From the NCBI RefSeq assembly GCF_023544865.1, contig NZ_JAMJFX010000008.1, positions 62,001 to 126,000 on the forward strand: a DNA stretch of 64,000 bases. Direction: 5' to 3'. Position 1 is the stretch's first letter, and each line of letters opens with the position of its first letter. Below, piece after piece: positions 1-7,883 of this stretch. Both the position numbers and the translations under genes were made by a program. Below the pieces are notes generated by a model. That model did no database searches. It saw only the letters and a list, made by a program, of their open reading frames with translations, and was not told where the DNA came from. This DNA is from Phaeovulum molybdatiresistens (GTDB lineage: Bacteria; Pseudomonadota; Alphaproteobacteria; Rhodobacterales; Rhodobacteraceae).

Positions 1-1
1 G

Positions 2-1360
2 GGCGAAGTGATGGTCGAGGGCGAATTCGCCGGGCGGCTTGAGGGGTTCCGCTTCCGGCAGGACACGACGTCTTCGCCCGACGAGGCGAAGATGCTGGCT
101 CGCGCCGCCTATGAGGCGCTGCGACCGGAATTCCATCTGCGGGCGGACCGGTTCTACAATGCCCCCGATACGGAAATGGATTTCACCGAACAGGGGGGCC
201 TTATGTGGGGCGCCTCGGCGGTGGGCAAGCTGGTGAAGGGCGCGGACCCGCTGAAACCCGTGGTCGAGGCCTTTGTCGACGAAGAGGCGGGGGCGGATGT
301 GGCCGAAAAGGTCAAGCGCCGGCTGCAGCATTTCATTGACCGCAAGATCGCCACCCTGTTCGAGCCGCTTCTGGCCATGAGCCGGGATGAGGCGCTGACG
401 GGGCTGGCACGCGGCTTTGCCTTCCGTCTGGTCGAAAGCCTCGGCATCCTGCCGCGCGACGGCGTGGCCACCGAGGTCAAGGACCTGGATCAGGAAGCGC
501 GCGGCGCGCTGCGCAAGCATGGTGTGCGCTTTGGCCAACACACGATCTTCCAGCAGGCCCTGCTGAAGCCCGCGCCGACGCGGCTGCGGCTGGTGCTGGC
601 CTCGCTTTGGGACGGTCTGGCCGAATTCCCGGAAAGCCCGCCGCCCGGTCTGGTGACGATTCCCTACCTGCCCGAGGTGCCGGTGGCGCATTACACCCAG
701 TCGGGCTATCGCCCGGCGGGCGCGCGCGCGATCCGCATCGACATGCTGGAACGTCTGGCCGATCTGCTGCGCGGGCAGGACAGCCGCGCGGGCTTTGAGG
801 CGTCGCCCGACATGCTGTCGATCACCGGCATGACGCTGGAACAATTCGCCGATCTGATGGGTGGGCTGGGCTACAAGGCCGAGCGGGGCGAACGTGCCAA
901 GGTCAAGCCCGCGCCCGAACCGCAGGCGCCGACCGAAGGTGCGGAAAACCCGATCCCCGAGGAAGCCTCGCCCCTGGCCGAGGCCGAGGCGCAGGCCGAA
1001 TCGGCGGCGCCGGAAACCGAAGTGTTCTTTACCTTCACCTGGGCCCCGCGCCCGCGTGGCCAGCGCCCGGAACGGGGCGGGGACCGCGGTGAACGCGCTG
1101 AACGCGGGGATCGCCCCGAACGCGGCCCCCGCCGCGAGGGTGAGGGCAAGCGCCGCGACGGCGCCAAGCCCGAGGGCCGGCGCGATGGCAAGCCCGGTGG
1201 CAAGCCGCAAGGCAAGGGCAAGCCCGAACACAAGGGCGCCAAGGGCCCCCGGCGCGACGACCAGCCCCGCAACTTTGAGGCCCGTCCCCCGCGCAAGGAA
1301 CGCCCGATCGACCCCGACAGCCCCTTTGCGGTGCTGGCCGCGCTGAAGGGCAAGTCCTGA
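2..1360 (+). CDS. C-terminal part of an SUV3-like ATP-dependent helicase (5' partial)
   Basis: The frame is open back to base 2, so the start and the motor domains lie before the window. No Walker motif is in the visible part. About 330 residues of helical, charged sequence resemble the accessory C-terminal region of the large alphaproteobacterial SUV3/DEAH-type helicases that act on RNA or RNA-DNA hybrids. Residues ~345-435 form a low-complexity tail very rich in Arg, Gly, Lys, Pro and Glu, as in RNA-binding extensions. The stop lies 3 nt before hslR, so the two are probably cotranslated, which fits an RNA-related role. The helicase name rests on family resemblance of this tail and on gene order, not on visible catalytic motifs. 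Confidence 0.7.
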   Translation, partial: GEVMVEGEFAGRLEGFRFRQDTTSSPDEAKMLARAAYEALRPEFHLRADRFYNAPDTEMDFTEQGGLMWGASAVGKLVKGADPLKPVVEAFVDEEAGADVAEKVKRRLQHFIDRKIATLFEPLLAMSRDEALTGLARGFAFRLVESLGILPRDGVATEVKDLDQEARGALRKHGVRFGQHTIFQQALLKPAPTRLRLVLASLWDGLAEFPESPPPGLVTIPYLPEVPVAHYTQSGYRPAGARAIRIDMLERLADLLRGQDSRAGFEASPDMLSITGMTLEQFADLMGGLGYKAERGERAKVKPAPEPQAPTEGAENPIPEEASPLAEAEAQAESAAPETEVFFTFTWAPRPRGQRPERGGDRGERAERGDRPERGPRREGEGKRRDGAKPEGRRDGKPGGKPQGKGKPEHKGAKGPRRDDQPRNFEARPPRKERPIDPDSPFAVLAALKGKS

Positions 1361-1363
1361 CCG

Positions 1364-1696
1364 ATGGCGGAAGGGTCCGACCGGATCCGGATCGACAAAT
1401 GGCTGTGGCAGGCGCGGTTCTGCAAGACCCGCGCCCTTGCCGCCGACCTGGTGGCGGCGGGCCGGGTGCGGGTGAACGGCCAGCGCATTGACAAGCCGGG
1501 CCGCAGCGTGCGGCCGGGCGATGTTCTGACACTGGTCTGGGCGGGGCAGGGGCGCGCGCTGCGCATCCTGGCCTGCGGCACAAGGCGCGGCCCCGCCACC
1601 GAGGCCGCCACCCTTTACCAGGACATGACCCCCGATCCGGCCCCCTGCGAAACCCCTGTTCCGCACCAGGCCGATCCCCCGGAACAGCCGTCCTGA
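1364..1696 (+). CDS. hslR: S4-domain RNA-binding protein, Hsp15 (HslR) family
   Basis: A 110-residue protein. Residues ~8-70 form an S4 RNA-binding domain: it opens with RIDKWLWQARFCKTR and continues with AADLVAAGRVRVNG and the KPGRSVRPGDVL turn, the usual S4 alpha-L layout. E. coli Hsp15 is about 130 residues and binds 50S subunits stalled with a peptidyl-tRNA. The C-terminal 35 residues here are Pro-rich and not conserved. The ATG comes 3 nt after the helicase stop, which indicates an operon. A general small S4 protein cannot be excluded, but HslR is the best fit. Confidence 0.85.
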   Translation: MAEGSDRIRIDKWLWQARFCKTRALAADLVAAGRVRVNGQRIDKPGRSVRPGDVLTLVWAGQGRALRILACGTRRGPATEAATLYQDMTPDPAPCETPVPHQADPPEQPS

Positions 1697-1742
1697 GCCA
1701 CGGCCAGATCGCCGCAGCCCGGCCTTTTGGCCGATGCGCGGC

Positions 1743-1771
1743 TTGAATGATCGCGCGGGCAAGGCTAGGTA
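1743..1771 (+). promoter_or_regulatory. Predicted sigma70-type promoter of fdxA
   Basis: TTGAAT at 1743-1748, a 17-bp spacer and TAGGTA at 1766-1771, ending about 31 bp before the fdxA ATG. Spacing is optimal; the -10 box is weak and lacks T at its last position. Read by eye. Confidence 0.45.
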
Positions 1772-1802
1772 ACGGTCAAACGATCAGCCTTCGGGGTTCT
1801 TC

Positions 1803-2141
1803 ATGACCTATGTCGTCACCGACAACTGCATCAACTGCAAATACACCGACTGTGTCGAAGTCTGCCCGGTGGACTGTTTCTACGAGGGTGAGAATACCCT
1901 GGTGATCCACCCCGACGAATGCATCGATTGCGGCGTCTGCGAACCCGAATGCCCCGCCGATGCGATCCGCCCCGATACCGAGCCGGGGATGGAGCCTTGG
2001 GTCGAATTCAACCGGAAATATTCCGAGCTGTGGCCGGTGATCACGCAGAAGAAAGATCCGATGCCCGAGGCCGAGAAATTTGACGGCGAAACCGGCAAGC
2101 TGGACAAATACTTTAGCGAAAAGCCCGGCGCAGGGGACTGA
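1803..2141 (+). CDS. fdxA: 7Fe ferredoxin FdxA
   Basis: A 112-residue small electron carrier. The N-terminal half shows [18 protein letters not shown], the Cys arrangement that binds a [3Fe-4S] cluster and supplies one ligand for the [4Fe-4S] cluster. The second motif is [16 protein letters not shown]. Length and the C-terminal extension (DTEPGMEPW ... KYSELWP) match the alphaproteobacterial FdxA group of about 107-112 residues. It is a soluble cytoplasmic protein whose redox partner cannot be read from the context. It is expressed from its own promoter and followed by two small hairpins. The order fdxA then carD is frequent in Rhodobacterales. Confidence 0.95.
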   Translation: MTYVVTDNCINCKYTDCVEVCPVDCFYEGENTLVIHPDECIDCGVCEPECPADAIRPDTEPGMEPWVEFNRKYSELWPVITQKKDPMPEAEKFDGETGKLDKYFSEKPGAGD

Positions 2142-2169
2142 TTCCCCTGATTCGGCAGTGATTCTGCCG
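2131..2169 (+). terminator. Two tandem hairpins at the fdxA 3' end
   Basis: A perfect 7-bp stem, 2131-2137 with 2143-2149 (loop CTGAT), spans the fdxA stop codon. A perfect 6-bp stem, 2153-2158 with 2164-2169 (loop TGATT), follows at once. Neither has a T-run, so Rho-independent termination is uncertain; RNA protection is an alternative. Confidence 0.35.
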
Positions 2170-2251
2170 TATCTGCATCGAAAATGGCATCGGAAATGGT
2201 GCCAAGTCCTTGATTTCAAAGGGCGCTTGCATTGCCTGATGGCGCCGCGCT

Positions 2252-2279
2252 TTGAAATGCCGCTTTTTCATGCTATATA
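2252..2279 (+). promoter_or_regulatory. Predicted carD promoter with extended -10
   Basis: TTGAAA at 2252-2257, a 16-bp spacer, then TATATA at 2274-2279. TGC immediately upstream of the -10 box gives an extended -10 element. It is one of the most AT-rich spots in the first 10 kb. The carD ATG is about 170 bp downstream, leaving a long leader. Confidence 0.55.
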
Positions 2280-2299
2280 TATGTGACAAAGGTCCAAGA

Positions 2300-2341
2300 C
2301 CCCCCGCGCCGCCGCAGGCCACTCACCTGTGGGGGCTTTTT
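2300..2341 (+). terminator. Hairpin plus T-run in the carD leader (possible attenuator or sRNA end)
   Basis: CCCCC near 2300-2305 can pair with GGGGG at 2331-2335, with an inner CAGG/CCTG stem around CCACTCA, and TTTTT follows at 2337-2341. The left side carries unpaired bases, so the fold is imperfect. Confidence 0.35.
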
Positions 2342-2450
2342 CAACGACGTTTTGCATCTGTGCGGAAACCAAGGCTTCCGTGCGGTGTGGATTGTTCGCT
2401 GAACAGGGAAAGGGGCCTTGCCTGCGGTGCCCGCTGCTCAAGGAAGCGAA

Positions 2451-2960
2451 ATGACCAAGACCAAGAAGACCGAATTCCACCCCAACGATTTCGTCGTTTA
2501 TCCCGCGCATGGCGTGGGCAAGATCATCTCGATCGAGGAACAGGAAATCGCCGGGATGCGGCTGGAGATGTTCGTGATCTCCTTCGAGAAGGACAAGATG
2601 ACGCTGCGCGTCCCGACCAACAAGGCCACCGATGTGGGCATGCGCTCGCTTTCGACGCCCGAGGTTGTGTCGAAGGCGCTGGAAACGCTGAAGGGCAAGG
2701 CCAAGGTCAAGCGCGCGATGTGGTCGCGCCGCGCCCAGGAATATGAACAGAAGATCAACTCGGGCGATCTGCTGTCGATCGCCGAGGTGGTGCGTGACCT
2801 GCACCGCAATGACGACCAGCGCGAACAGTCCTATTCCGAACGTCAGCTGTATGAAGCGGCGCTGGAACGGCTGACGCGTGAGGTTGCCGCCGTTTCCGGC
2901 ACGGATGAGGCCGGGGCCGCGAAAACCGTCGATGACGTGCTTTTGGGCCGCGCCGCCTGA
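2451..2960 (+). CDS. carD: CarD family transcription regulator
   Basis: A 169-residue RNA-polymerase-binding protein. Residues ~8-65 are the RNAP-interacting domain (FVVYPAHGVGKIISIEEQEI ... MFVISFEKDKMTLRVP). The rest is the helical DNA-binding part, with WSRRAQEYEQKINSGDL and the conserved Trp that contacts the edge of the bubble. CarD stabilises the open complex. In R. sphaeroides it is known to help promoters that lack T at the last -10 position. The ATG at 2451 was chosen over an upstream in-frame start because AAGGAAGCG lies just before it and the family begins there. A strong terminator follows the gene. Confidence 0.95.
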   Translation: MTKTKKTEFHPNDFVVYPAHGVGKIISIEEQEIAGMRLEMFVISFEKDKMTLRVPTNKATDVGMRSLSTPEVVSKALETLKGKAKVKRAMWSRRAQEYEQKINSGDLLSIAEVVRDLHRNDDQREQSYSERQLYEAALERLTREVAAVSGTDEAGAAKTVDDVLLGRAA

Positions 2961-2986
2961 TACGGGGCCGCCTAAGAACCAATATG

Positions 2987-3017
2987 AACCGCGCAGGCAC
3001 CGGCCCGCGCGGTTTTT
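2987..3017 (+). terminator. Intrinsic terminator of carD
   Basis: AACCGCGC (2987-2994) pairs perfectly with GCGCGGTT (3007-3014) across a 12-nt loop; the T-run is 3013-3017. It lies between the convergent carD and antiporter genes. Confidence 0.85.
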
Positions 3018-3020
3018 CGT

Positions 3021-4889
3021 TCAAAGCGGCTGGTCGGGCGCGGTCGCGTCGGGGGGCACGGCAAAGCGTTCCATCAGCGCGTTTTCCAGTTCGCGGTTCA
3101 GTTCGCGCGTGCGGGCGATGTATTCGGGGTTCTCATCCAGCGGCACGCCGGGCTTCCAGACCTCGGCCTGTTCGCGCAGGGCGACGCGGTCCAGCTTGTA
3201 GAAGATCTTTTCCAGCTCGGCCGCCTCGTATTCGGAAAGGCCCGCGTTTTCCAGCACATAGCGGGCCGCCCGCAGGCTGGAATCGAACAGTTCGCGGACG
3301 ATGTCATTGGCGCCCGCACGATAGAGTTCGAAGACATGGCCACGGTCGCGGGCGCGGACGATGATGTGCAGATCGGGGCGGATGCGGCGGGCATAGCTGA
3401 CCAGGCGGGTCGCCGCGGCGCGATCGTCAAGGCAGACCACCAGCACCCGCGCCTTGGTGATGCCGGCGGCGGCCAGAAGCTCGGGGCGGGTGGGGTCGCC
3501 GAAATAGCTTTTGACCCCGAACTTGCGCATCAGGTTGATCGTCTTCAGGTCATTGTCCAGCACCGTCGTGCGAAAGCCCGACATCGACACCATGCGGTTC
3601 ACCACCTGCCCGAAACGACCGACCCCCGCGATGATGATCGGTTGCTGATCTTCGATCGTGTCGGCATCGGGGCCGGTGCCGGGGCGCGCATGGCGCCGGG
3701 CCAGCACATCGTGCAGGATGAACAACAGCGGCGTCAGCAGCATCGACAGCGCGATCACCACCAGCGTGGCCTGCGCCACAGCCTGCGGCAGGATGCGTTG
3801 CGCCACCGCGAAAGACACCAGCACAAAGCCGAATTCCCCCGCCTGCGCCAGGCCCAGCGTGAACAGCCACTTGTCGCGCCCCTGCAGGCGGAACAGCCGC
3901 GCCAGCGGATACAGGATCGCCGCCTTCACCGCGACCAGCCCCAGCACCAGCGCCAGGATCTGCACCGGCGCCCCGGTGATTACGGCAAAATCGATGCCCG
4001 CGCCGACGGTGATGAAGAACAGCCCCATCAACAAGCCTTTGAACGGCTCGATATCGCTTTCCAGTTCGTGCTTGAATTCGCTATCGGCCAGAACCACCCC
4101 GGCCAGGAAGGTGCCAAGTGCGGGCGACAGCCCCACCAGCAGCATCAGCGAGGCGATGCCCACCACGATGACCAGCGCCATCGCGGTGTTCACCTCGCGC
4201 AGCTTCGCGGCCTGGACAAAGCGAAATAGTGGATGGATCAGATAGCGCCCGGCCAGCACGATCGCCGCCACCGCCCCCAGTGTGATCAGCGTGACCCCCC
4301 AGGCGGGCAGCGAATCGATCAGATGCGCGGCCGGGTTGGCATCGCCCTGTTCCGCCTTGGCCAGCGCCCGCGCGCCCGGCAGTGCCAGCAGCGGCAGCAG
4401 CGCCAGCATCGGGATCACCGCGATGTCCTGCATCAGCAGCACCGAAAACGCCGATCGTCCCCCCGCCGTCTGCATCAGGCGCTTTTCGTTCAGCGTTTGC
4501 AGCACGATCGCGGTAGAGGACAACGAAAAGATCATCCCCAGCGCCAGCGCCACCTGCCAGCTCTGGCCGAACAGCATGGCCAGCACCGCCACCGCCGCGA
4601 TGGTCAGCACCGTTTGCAACCCGCCCAGGCCCAGCAGCTTGTCGCGCATCGCCCAAAGCGCGCGCGGCTCCAGCTCCAGCCCGATCAGGAACAGCATCAT
4701 CACCACGCCGAATTCGGCGAAATGCTGCAAATCGTTCATTTCGGAACCGACAAGCCCGAAGACCGGCCCGATCAGGATGCCCGCGATCAGATAGCCCAGA
4801 ACCGATCCCAGCCCCACCCGTGTGGCCAGCGGCACCGCGACCACCATGGCAAACAGGAACAGCGTTGCCTGCAGCAGGAAACTTTCCAT
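3021..4889 (-). CDS. KefB-type monovalent cation:proton antiporter with RCK domain
   Basis: A 622-residue CPA2-family exchanger. Residues ~5-395 hold about twelve hydrophobic segments, including the family stretches LGYLIAGILIGP, MMLFLIGLELEP and GLFFITVGAGID. Residues ~416-530 are a TrkA-N/RCK domain with the Rossmann motif GVGRFGQ (422-428) and an acidic residue, D445, after the second strand. It probably exports K+ (or Na+) in exchange for protons under ligand control. No KefF/KefG-type ancillary oxidoreductase gene is beside it, so electrophile/glutathione gating is not indicated. It converges on carD, and the PilM/PilP-like gene lies 62 bp upstream on the same strand. Confidence 0.92.
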   Translation of the reverse strand: MESFLLQATLFLFAMVVAVPLATRVGLGSVLGYLIAGILIGPVFGLVGSEMNDLQHFAEFGVVMMLFLIGLELEPRALWAMRDKLLGLGGLQTVLTIAAVAVLAMLFGQSWQVALALGMIFSLSSTAIVLQTLNEKRLMQTAGGRSAFSVLLMQDIAVIPMLALLPLLALPGARALAKAEQGDANPAAHLIDSLPAWGVTLITLGAVAAIVLAGRYLIHPLFRFVQAAKLREVNTAMALVIVVGIASLMLLVGLSPALGTFLAGVVLADSEFKHELESDIEPFKGLLMGLFFITVGAGIDFAVITGAPVQILALVLGLVAVKAAILYPLARLFRLQGRDKWLFTLGLAQAGEFGFVLVSFAVAQRILPQAVAQATLVVIALSMLLTPLLFILHDVLARRHARPGTGPDADTIEDQQPIIIAGVGRFGQVVNRMVSMSGFRTTVLDNDLKTINLMRKFGVKSYFGDPTRPELLAAAGITKARVLVVCLDDRAAATRLVSYARRIRPDLHIIVRARDRGHVFELYRAGANDIVRELFDSSLRAARYVLENAGLSEYEAAELEKIFYKLDRVALREQAEVWKPGVPLDENPEYIARTRELNRELENALMERFAVPPDATAPDQPL

Positions 4890-4951
4890 CCGGTCTTATT
4901 CCGCCTCTTTCGTCCGGCCAGTGGCGCGCGCGTCCCGCCGGCCCGGTGCCA

Positions 4952-7693
4952 TCAGCTGCCCTTCAGCATTTCCAGCACGTAGTTGCGACCGTTCTTCTGA
5001 TAGGTCAACTGGTTCGTACCGATGGCCGTGACGCGGCCACCGTCCAGCCGGTCCCCGATGCCGACCTTGACGAACTTGCCATTGGGCATCCGCACCAGGG
5101 CGCGGCGGTTCTTGTTGGCGCCATAAAGTCCGATCAGGTTGATCTTGCCTAGGTTCAGCGCATTGGCCTGGGTCGCCTGCTTCGCCACCGAGGCGCTGGT
5201 GGGCAGTTTCGGCGCGGGCGCTGTGACCTCGGGTTCGTCGAGTTCGTCTTCTTCCTCGGGGGGCGGTGCGGGCGCCTGTGCGGCGGCGGCGCGCGGGGCC
5301 GGTGCGGGGGCTGCTGCGGGTGCGGCAACCGGGGTTGCCACGGCGGCTGCCACAGCGGCCTCGACCGCGGCGGCCTGGATGCTGGCGGCGGCAGCGGCGG
5401 CGGCGACGATGGTGCCCGGCCGGTCTGCCGGGCGGCGGGCAACGGTCACCGCCTGTGGGCTGGCGGCGCGCAGGGCGTCTTCGGTTGCCTGTTGCGCGGC
5501 CCGCGCCTCGGCGGCGGCACTGGCGACGGTGGCCGGGCGCGCCCTTGGGGCCCGTGCGGCCAGGCGCGGATCAACCGGCACCTCGGGGGCAAGGGCCGCG
5601 CCATCATCCTCGGGCGCGGCGGGCGCTGCGGACTCGGTTTCGGCCTCGGGGGGCAGGTCAGGGGCGCGGTTGGCGATGGCGGCTGGGCGGCCTTGGGGCT
5701 TGAACCCGGCCAGCGCCGGATCGGCATAGGGCGCGGTTTCGGCTTCGGCGGGGGGCGCGGTGTCGGTTTCCGCTTCGGGGGCAAGCGCGGCGCGCTGGAC
5801 CGCCTCGGGCCGGGGGGCTGACGTCACGGGCGGGCGGCCCGCGAACAGCGTGAAGCCACCGGGCATCGCCACGCCCTGGGGGGTGGGGATGATTTCGCCA
5901 CCGGGGCCAAGCCGGGCCAGCTGGCCAAAGGGGGCGGGCGTGGGCAACGGGTCGGGCCGGGCATCCGGCGGGGGCGGCGTCAGCGCGGCCAGATCGCCGG
6001 TTTCTTCGCTGACGGGCCGGGGATCGGCGGTCGAAATCGCGGCCAGCCGCAAGGCGGGCTCGGGCGCGCCACGATCGCCCCAGACTTCATCCGGCGGGGC
6101 CGCAGCCGCGGCCGCGGCGGTTTCGGCCAAGACGGTAGCCGGGGCGGCCGCCGCCGGTTCCGGGGCAGGGGCGGCTGCGACGGGCGCGCCTTCATCATCT
6201 GCGTCCATCGTCGCGATGACCGTGGCCGCTTCGTCCGTGGCCGCTTCGGCCAGGTCTGTTTGCGCGGCGGGCGGGACGGCGATGGCCTGCGCCTCGGGCT
6301 GCGCGGGGTCGGGGGCGGTCTGGGGTTTGGGCGGCAGGCTGTCGGCGGCCTCGGCGACCGGGGTGGGCGCATCGGGGCGCGGGCCGCCCAGGAACATCGA
6401 CCAGATCGCCACGATCAGCAGGAACAGCACCAGTCCCAGCGTCAGCATCAGCCCCAGGTGGCGGTTGCGCGCGGCGGGCGGGGCCAGGCGGCGCCCGCCA
6501 AAGACGGTGCGGTCCGAGGCGGCGGGCGGCACCTTGGCCGCCGTGGGGGGCGTGGCGGGGGTTGGCGTGGCGGGGCGCGGGGTCTTGTCGGTCGCCCCAG
6601 TCGCCCCAGTCGCCCCGGTCGCCGGGCGCGCGGCAGTTGCGGCCAGGCGCGGGGCGCTGGCGGGCGTTTCGGGTGGCAGGCCGGGCGCAGGCGCGGGATC
6701 GGGCAGATCGATCGCGGGTGCCAGCACGGTGGGGCTGCCCGTATCCAGGCGCAGGCGCGGCAGGGGGGCGTCGGCATCCGCGGCGGGGGGCCGGGTTGCC
6801 GCACCAAGGCGCGGCGCGGCGGGGGCGGCGCTCGCGTCACCCTCCGGCGCGGTGCGGCGCGAAGCGAAGGTGATCACCGGCGGGGCCGAAGGGCCCGGCG
6901 CGGCGACTGGTTCCTGCGGCTGTGGCGCGGGTTCTGGCGGTGTGGGGTCTGCTGGCGCGGTTTCGGGCAGTGCGGCTTCGGGCAAGGCCGTGTCGCGTGC
7001 GGCGCCGTGCGACCCAATCACGTCTACCTCGGCCGCCTGCACCGGCACGGGGTCCGCTTCCGCTTCCGCCTCGGCGGCGGGCGGGGGCGGCGGCACGGGA
7101 TCGGGGCTGGCGGCCAGATCCGCATCCGGCGCGGCAGGGGCAAGCGGGGGCGCGGGCAGGCGCACGGGGTCTTGATCGCGGTCCAGCCGCGCGCCTTCGG
7201 GCAGATGCTGCGCCGCGCCCGTGGTCAGGCCAAAGAACGGCTCGCCGCCGAACTGCCCGGGATCAGGGCTTGCCACCAGGCAGAGCGGGCAAAAGCCATA
7301 GGTTTCGGCAAAGGCCTCGGCCTCGGCCAGGGTGTCGCGCGCGACGACGGCCACCTGCACCTCATCGCCGGTGCCGGACCAGTCAAAGACCAGATCGGCC
7401 ACGGCATAGGGCGTCATGCCTTCCAGCGCCTGCGCGATCCGGCTGCGGCGGCTGGCGGCATCGGGGCCGGGGGCGTGAATGCGGGTGTAAAGGATCTGCG
7501 AGGCCGGAAGGATCAGCTTGCTGGTCATCCCCTTGGGTTCCAGCGCCCGCGCGCGGGCCCGCAGCCCCGCCATCGCCGCGGTCAGGTCGGGTTCGTCCAG
7601 CGATACCGTGCCCACCGTGACCCAGCCCGACCCGGCGCGATGCAGCAGGTCGATTCCGTCATGGGCAAGATTTAGCGCAAAACTGGGTTTCAT
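4952..7693 (-). CDS. PilM/GspL-like to PilP/GspC-like bitopic membrane protein
   Basis: A 913-residue protein in three parts. Residues 1-155 look like the start of a PilM/GspL cytoplasmic domain (FALNLAHDGIDLLHR; LILPASQILYTRIHAP; ALEGMTPYAVADLVFDW). One membrane helix is at ~412-436 (LGLMLTLGLVLFLLIVAI). The C-terminal ~68 residues (846-913) form a compact beta domain (NLIGLYGANKNRRALVRM ... GDRLDGGRVTAIG) like the PilP/GspC homology region. The linkers, ~160-395 and ~440-840, are Ala/Pro-rich. The second contains a conserved-looking block at 590-630 (PTPQGV ... FAGRPP) and three RPxx(I/V) motifs (669, 719, 758). I infer a cytoplasm-to-periplasm linker of a pilus or secretion assembly. No other pilus gene is nearby. 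Such proteins are often annotated only as hypothetical or PilP. Confidence 0.75.
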   Translation of the reverse strand: MKPSFALNLAHDGIDLLHRAGSGWVTVGTVSLDEPDLTAAMAGLRARARALEPKGMTSKLILPASQILYTRIHAPGPDAASRRSRIAQALEGMTPYAVADLVFDWSGTGDEVQVAVVARDTLAEAEAFAETYGFCPLCLVASPDPGQFGGEPFFGLTTGAAQHLPEGARLDRDQDPVRLPAPPLAPAAPDADLAASPDPVPPPPPAAEAEAEADPVPVQAAEVDVIGSHGAARDTALPEAALPETAPADPTPPEPAPQPQEPVAAPGPSAPPVITFASRRTAPEGDASAAPAAPRLGAATRPPAADADAPLPRLRLDTGSPTVLAPAIDLPDPAPAPGLPPETPASAPRLAATAARPATGATGATGATDKTPRPATPTPATPPTAAKVPPAASDRTVFGGRRLAPPAARNRHLGLMLTLGLVLFLLIVAIWSMFLGGPRPDAPTPVAEAADSLPPKPQTAPDPAQPEAQAIAVPPAAQTDLAEAATDEAATVIATMDADDEGAPVAAAPAPEPAAAAPATVLAETAAAAAAAPPDEVWGDRGAPEPALRLAAISTADPRPVSEETGDLAALTPPPPDARPDPLPTPAPFGQLARLGPGGEIIPTPQGVAMPGGFTLFAGRPPVTSAPRPEAVQRAALAPEAETDTAPPAEAETAPYADPALAGFKPQGRPAAIANRAPDLPPEAETESAAPAAPEDDGAALAPEVPVDPRLAARAPRARPATVASAAAEARAAQQATEDALRAASPQAVTVARRPADRPGTIVAAAAAAASIQAAAVEAAVAAAVATPVAAPAAAPAPAPRAAAAQAPAPPPEEEDELDEPEVTAPAPKLPTSASVAKQATQANALNLGKINLIGLYGANKNRRALVRMPNGKFVKVGIGDRLDGGRVTAIGTNQLTYQKNGRNYVLEMLKGS

Positions 7694-7837
7694 TCCGGGG
7701 GTCTAGCACAAGCATCGGTGGCATCGAAGCGGCTGTGGCGCCTGACCCCTTGCTAAAGCAGTTTTCCGCGCATGGAAAGCGCGCAGACCCCCTCCCCGCC
7801 CGCAAGCGCGTCACGCTGGCGTGAAGGGGCAGGGGAA

Positions 7838-7866
7838 GGCCGGGGCCCGGGCGCGCGGCCCCGGCC
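7838..7866 (-). terminator. G/C hairpin downstream of metY
   Basis: A perfect 10-bp inverted repeat, 7838-7847 with 7857-7866 (9-nt loop), lies 17 nt past the metY stop. No clear T-run follows on the minus strand, so it may stabilise RNA or terminate inefficiently. The 190-bp gap also holds a 14-bp palindrome, TCACGCTGGCGTGA, at 7811-7824. Confidence 0.4.
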
Positions 7867-7883
7867 CCGACGGTCAGCGCGGG

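Larger units (their letters stand above)
2142..2450 (+). other. 309-bp fdxA-carD intergenic region: promoter and early hairpin
   Basis: No gene is supported here. The stretch holds a hairpin after fdxA, a good promoter at 2252-2279 and, only about 15-50 nt past the expected start of transcription, a G/C hairpin followed by five T (2300-2341). The remaining ~110 nt before the carD ATG show no motif I recognise. The early hairpin could be a carD attenuator or the end of a very short RNA. Confidence 0.5.

Noticed and set aside
5760..7675. Two long plus-strand open frames (~470 codons each) opposite the PilM/PilP-like gene
   Set aside because: They are antisense shadows of an Ala/Pro-rich gene in high-GC DNA; Gly/Arg/Ala-dominated low-complexity sequence, no RBS, no family motif.
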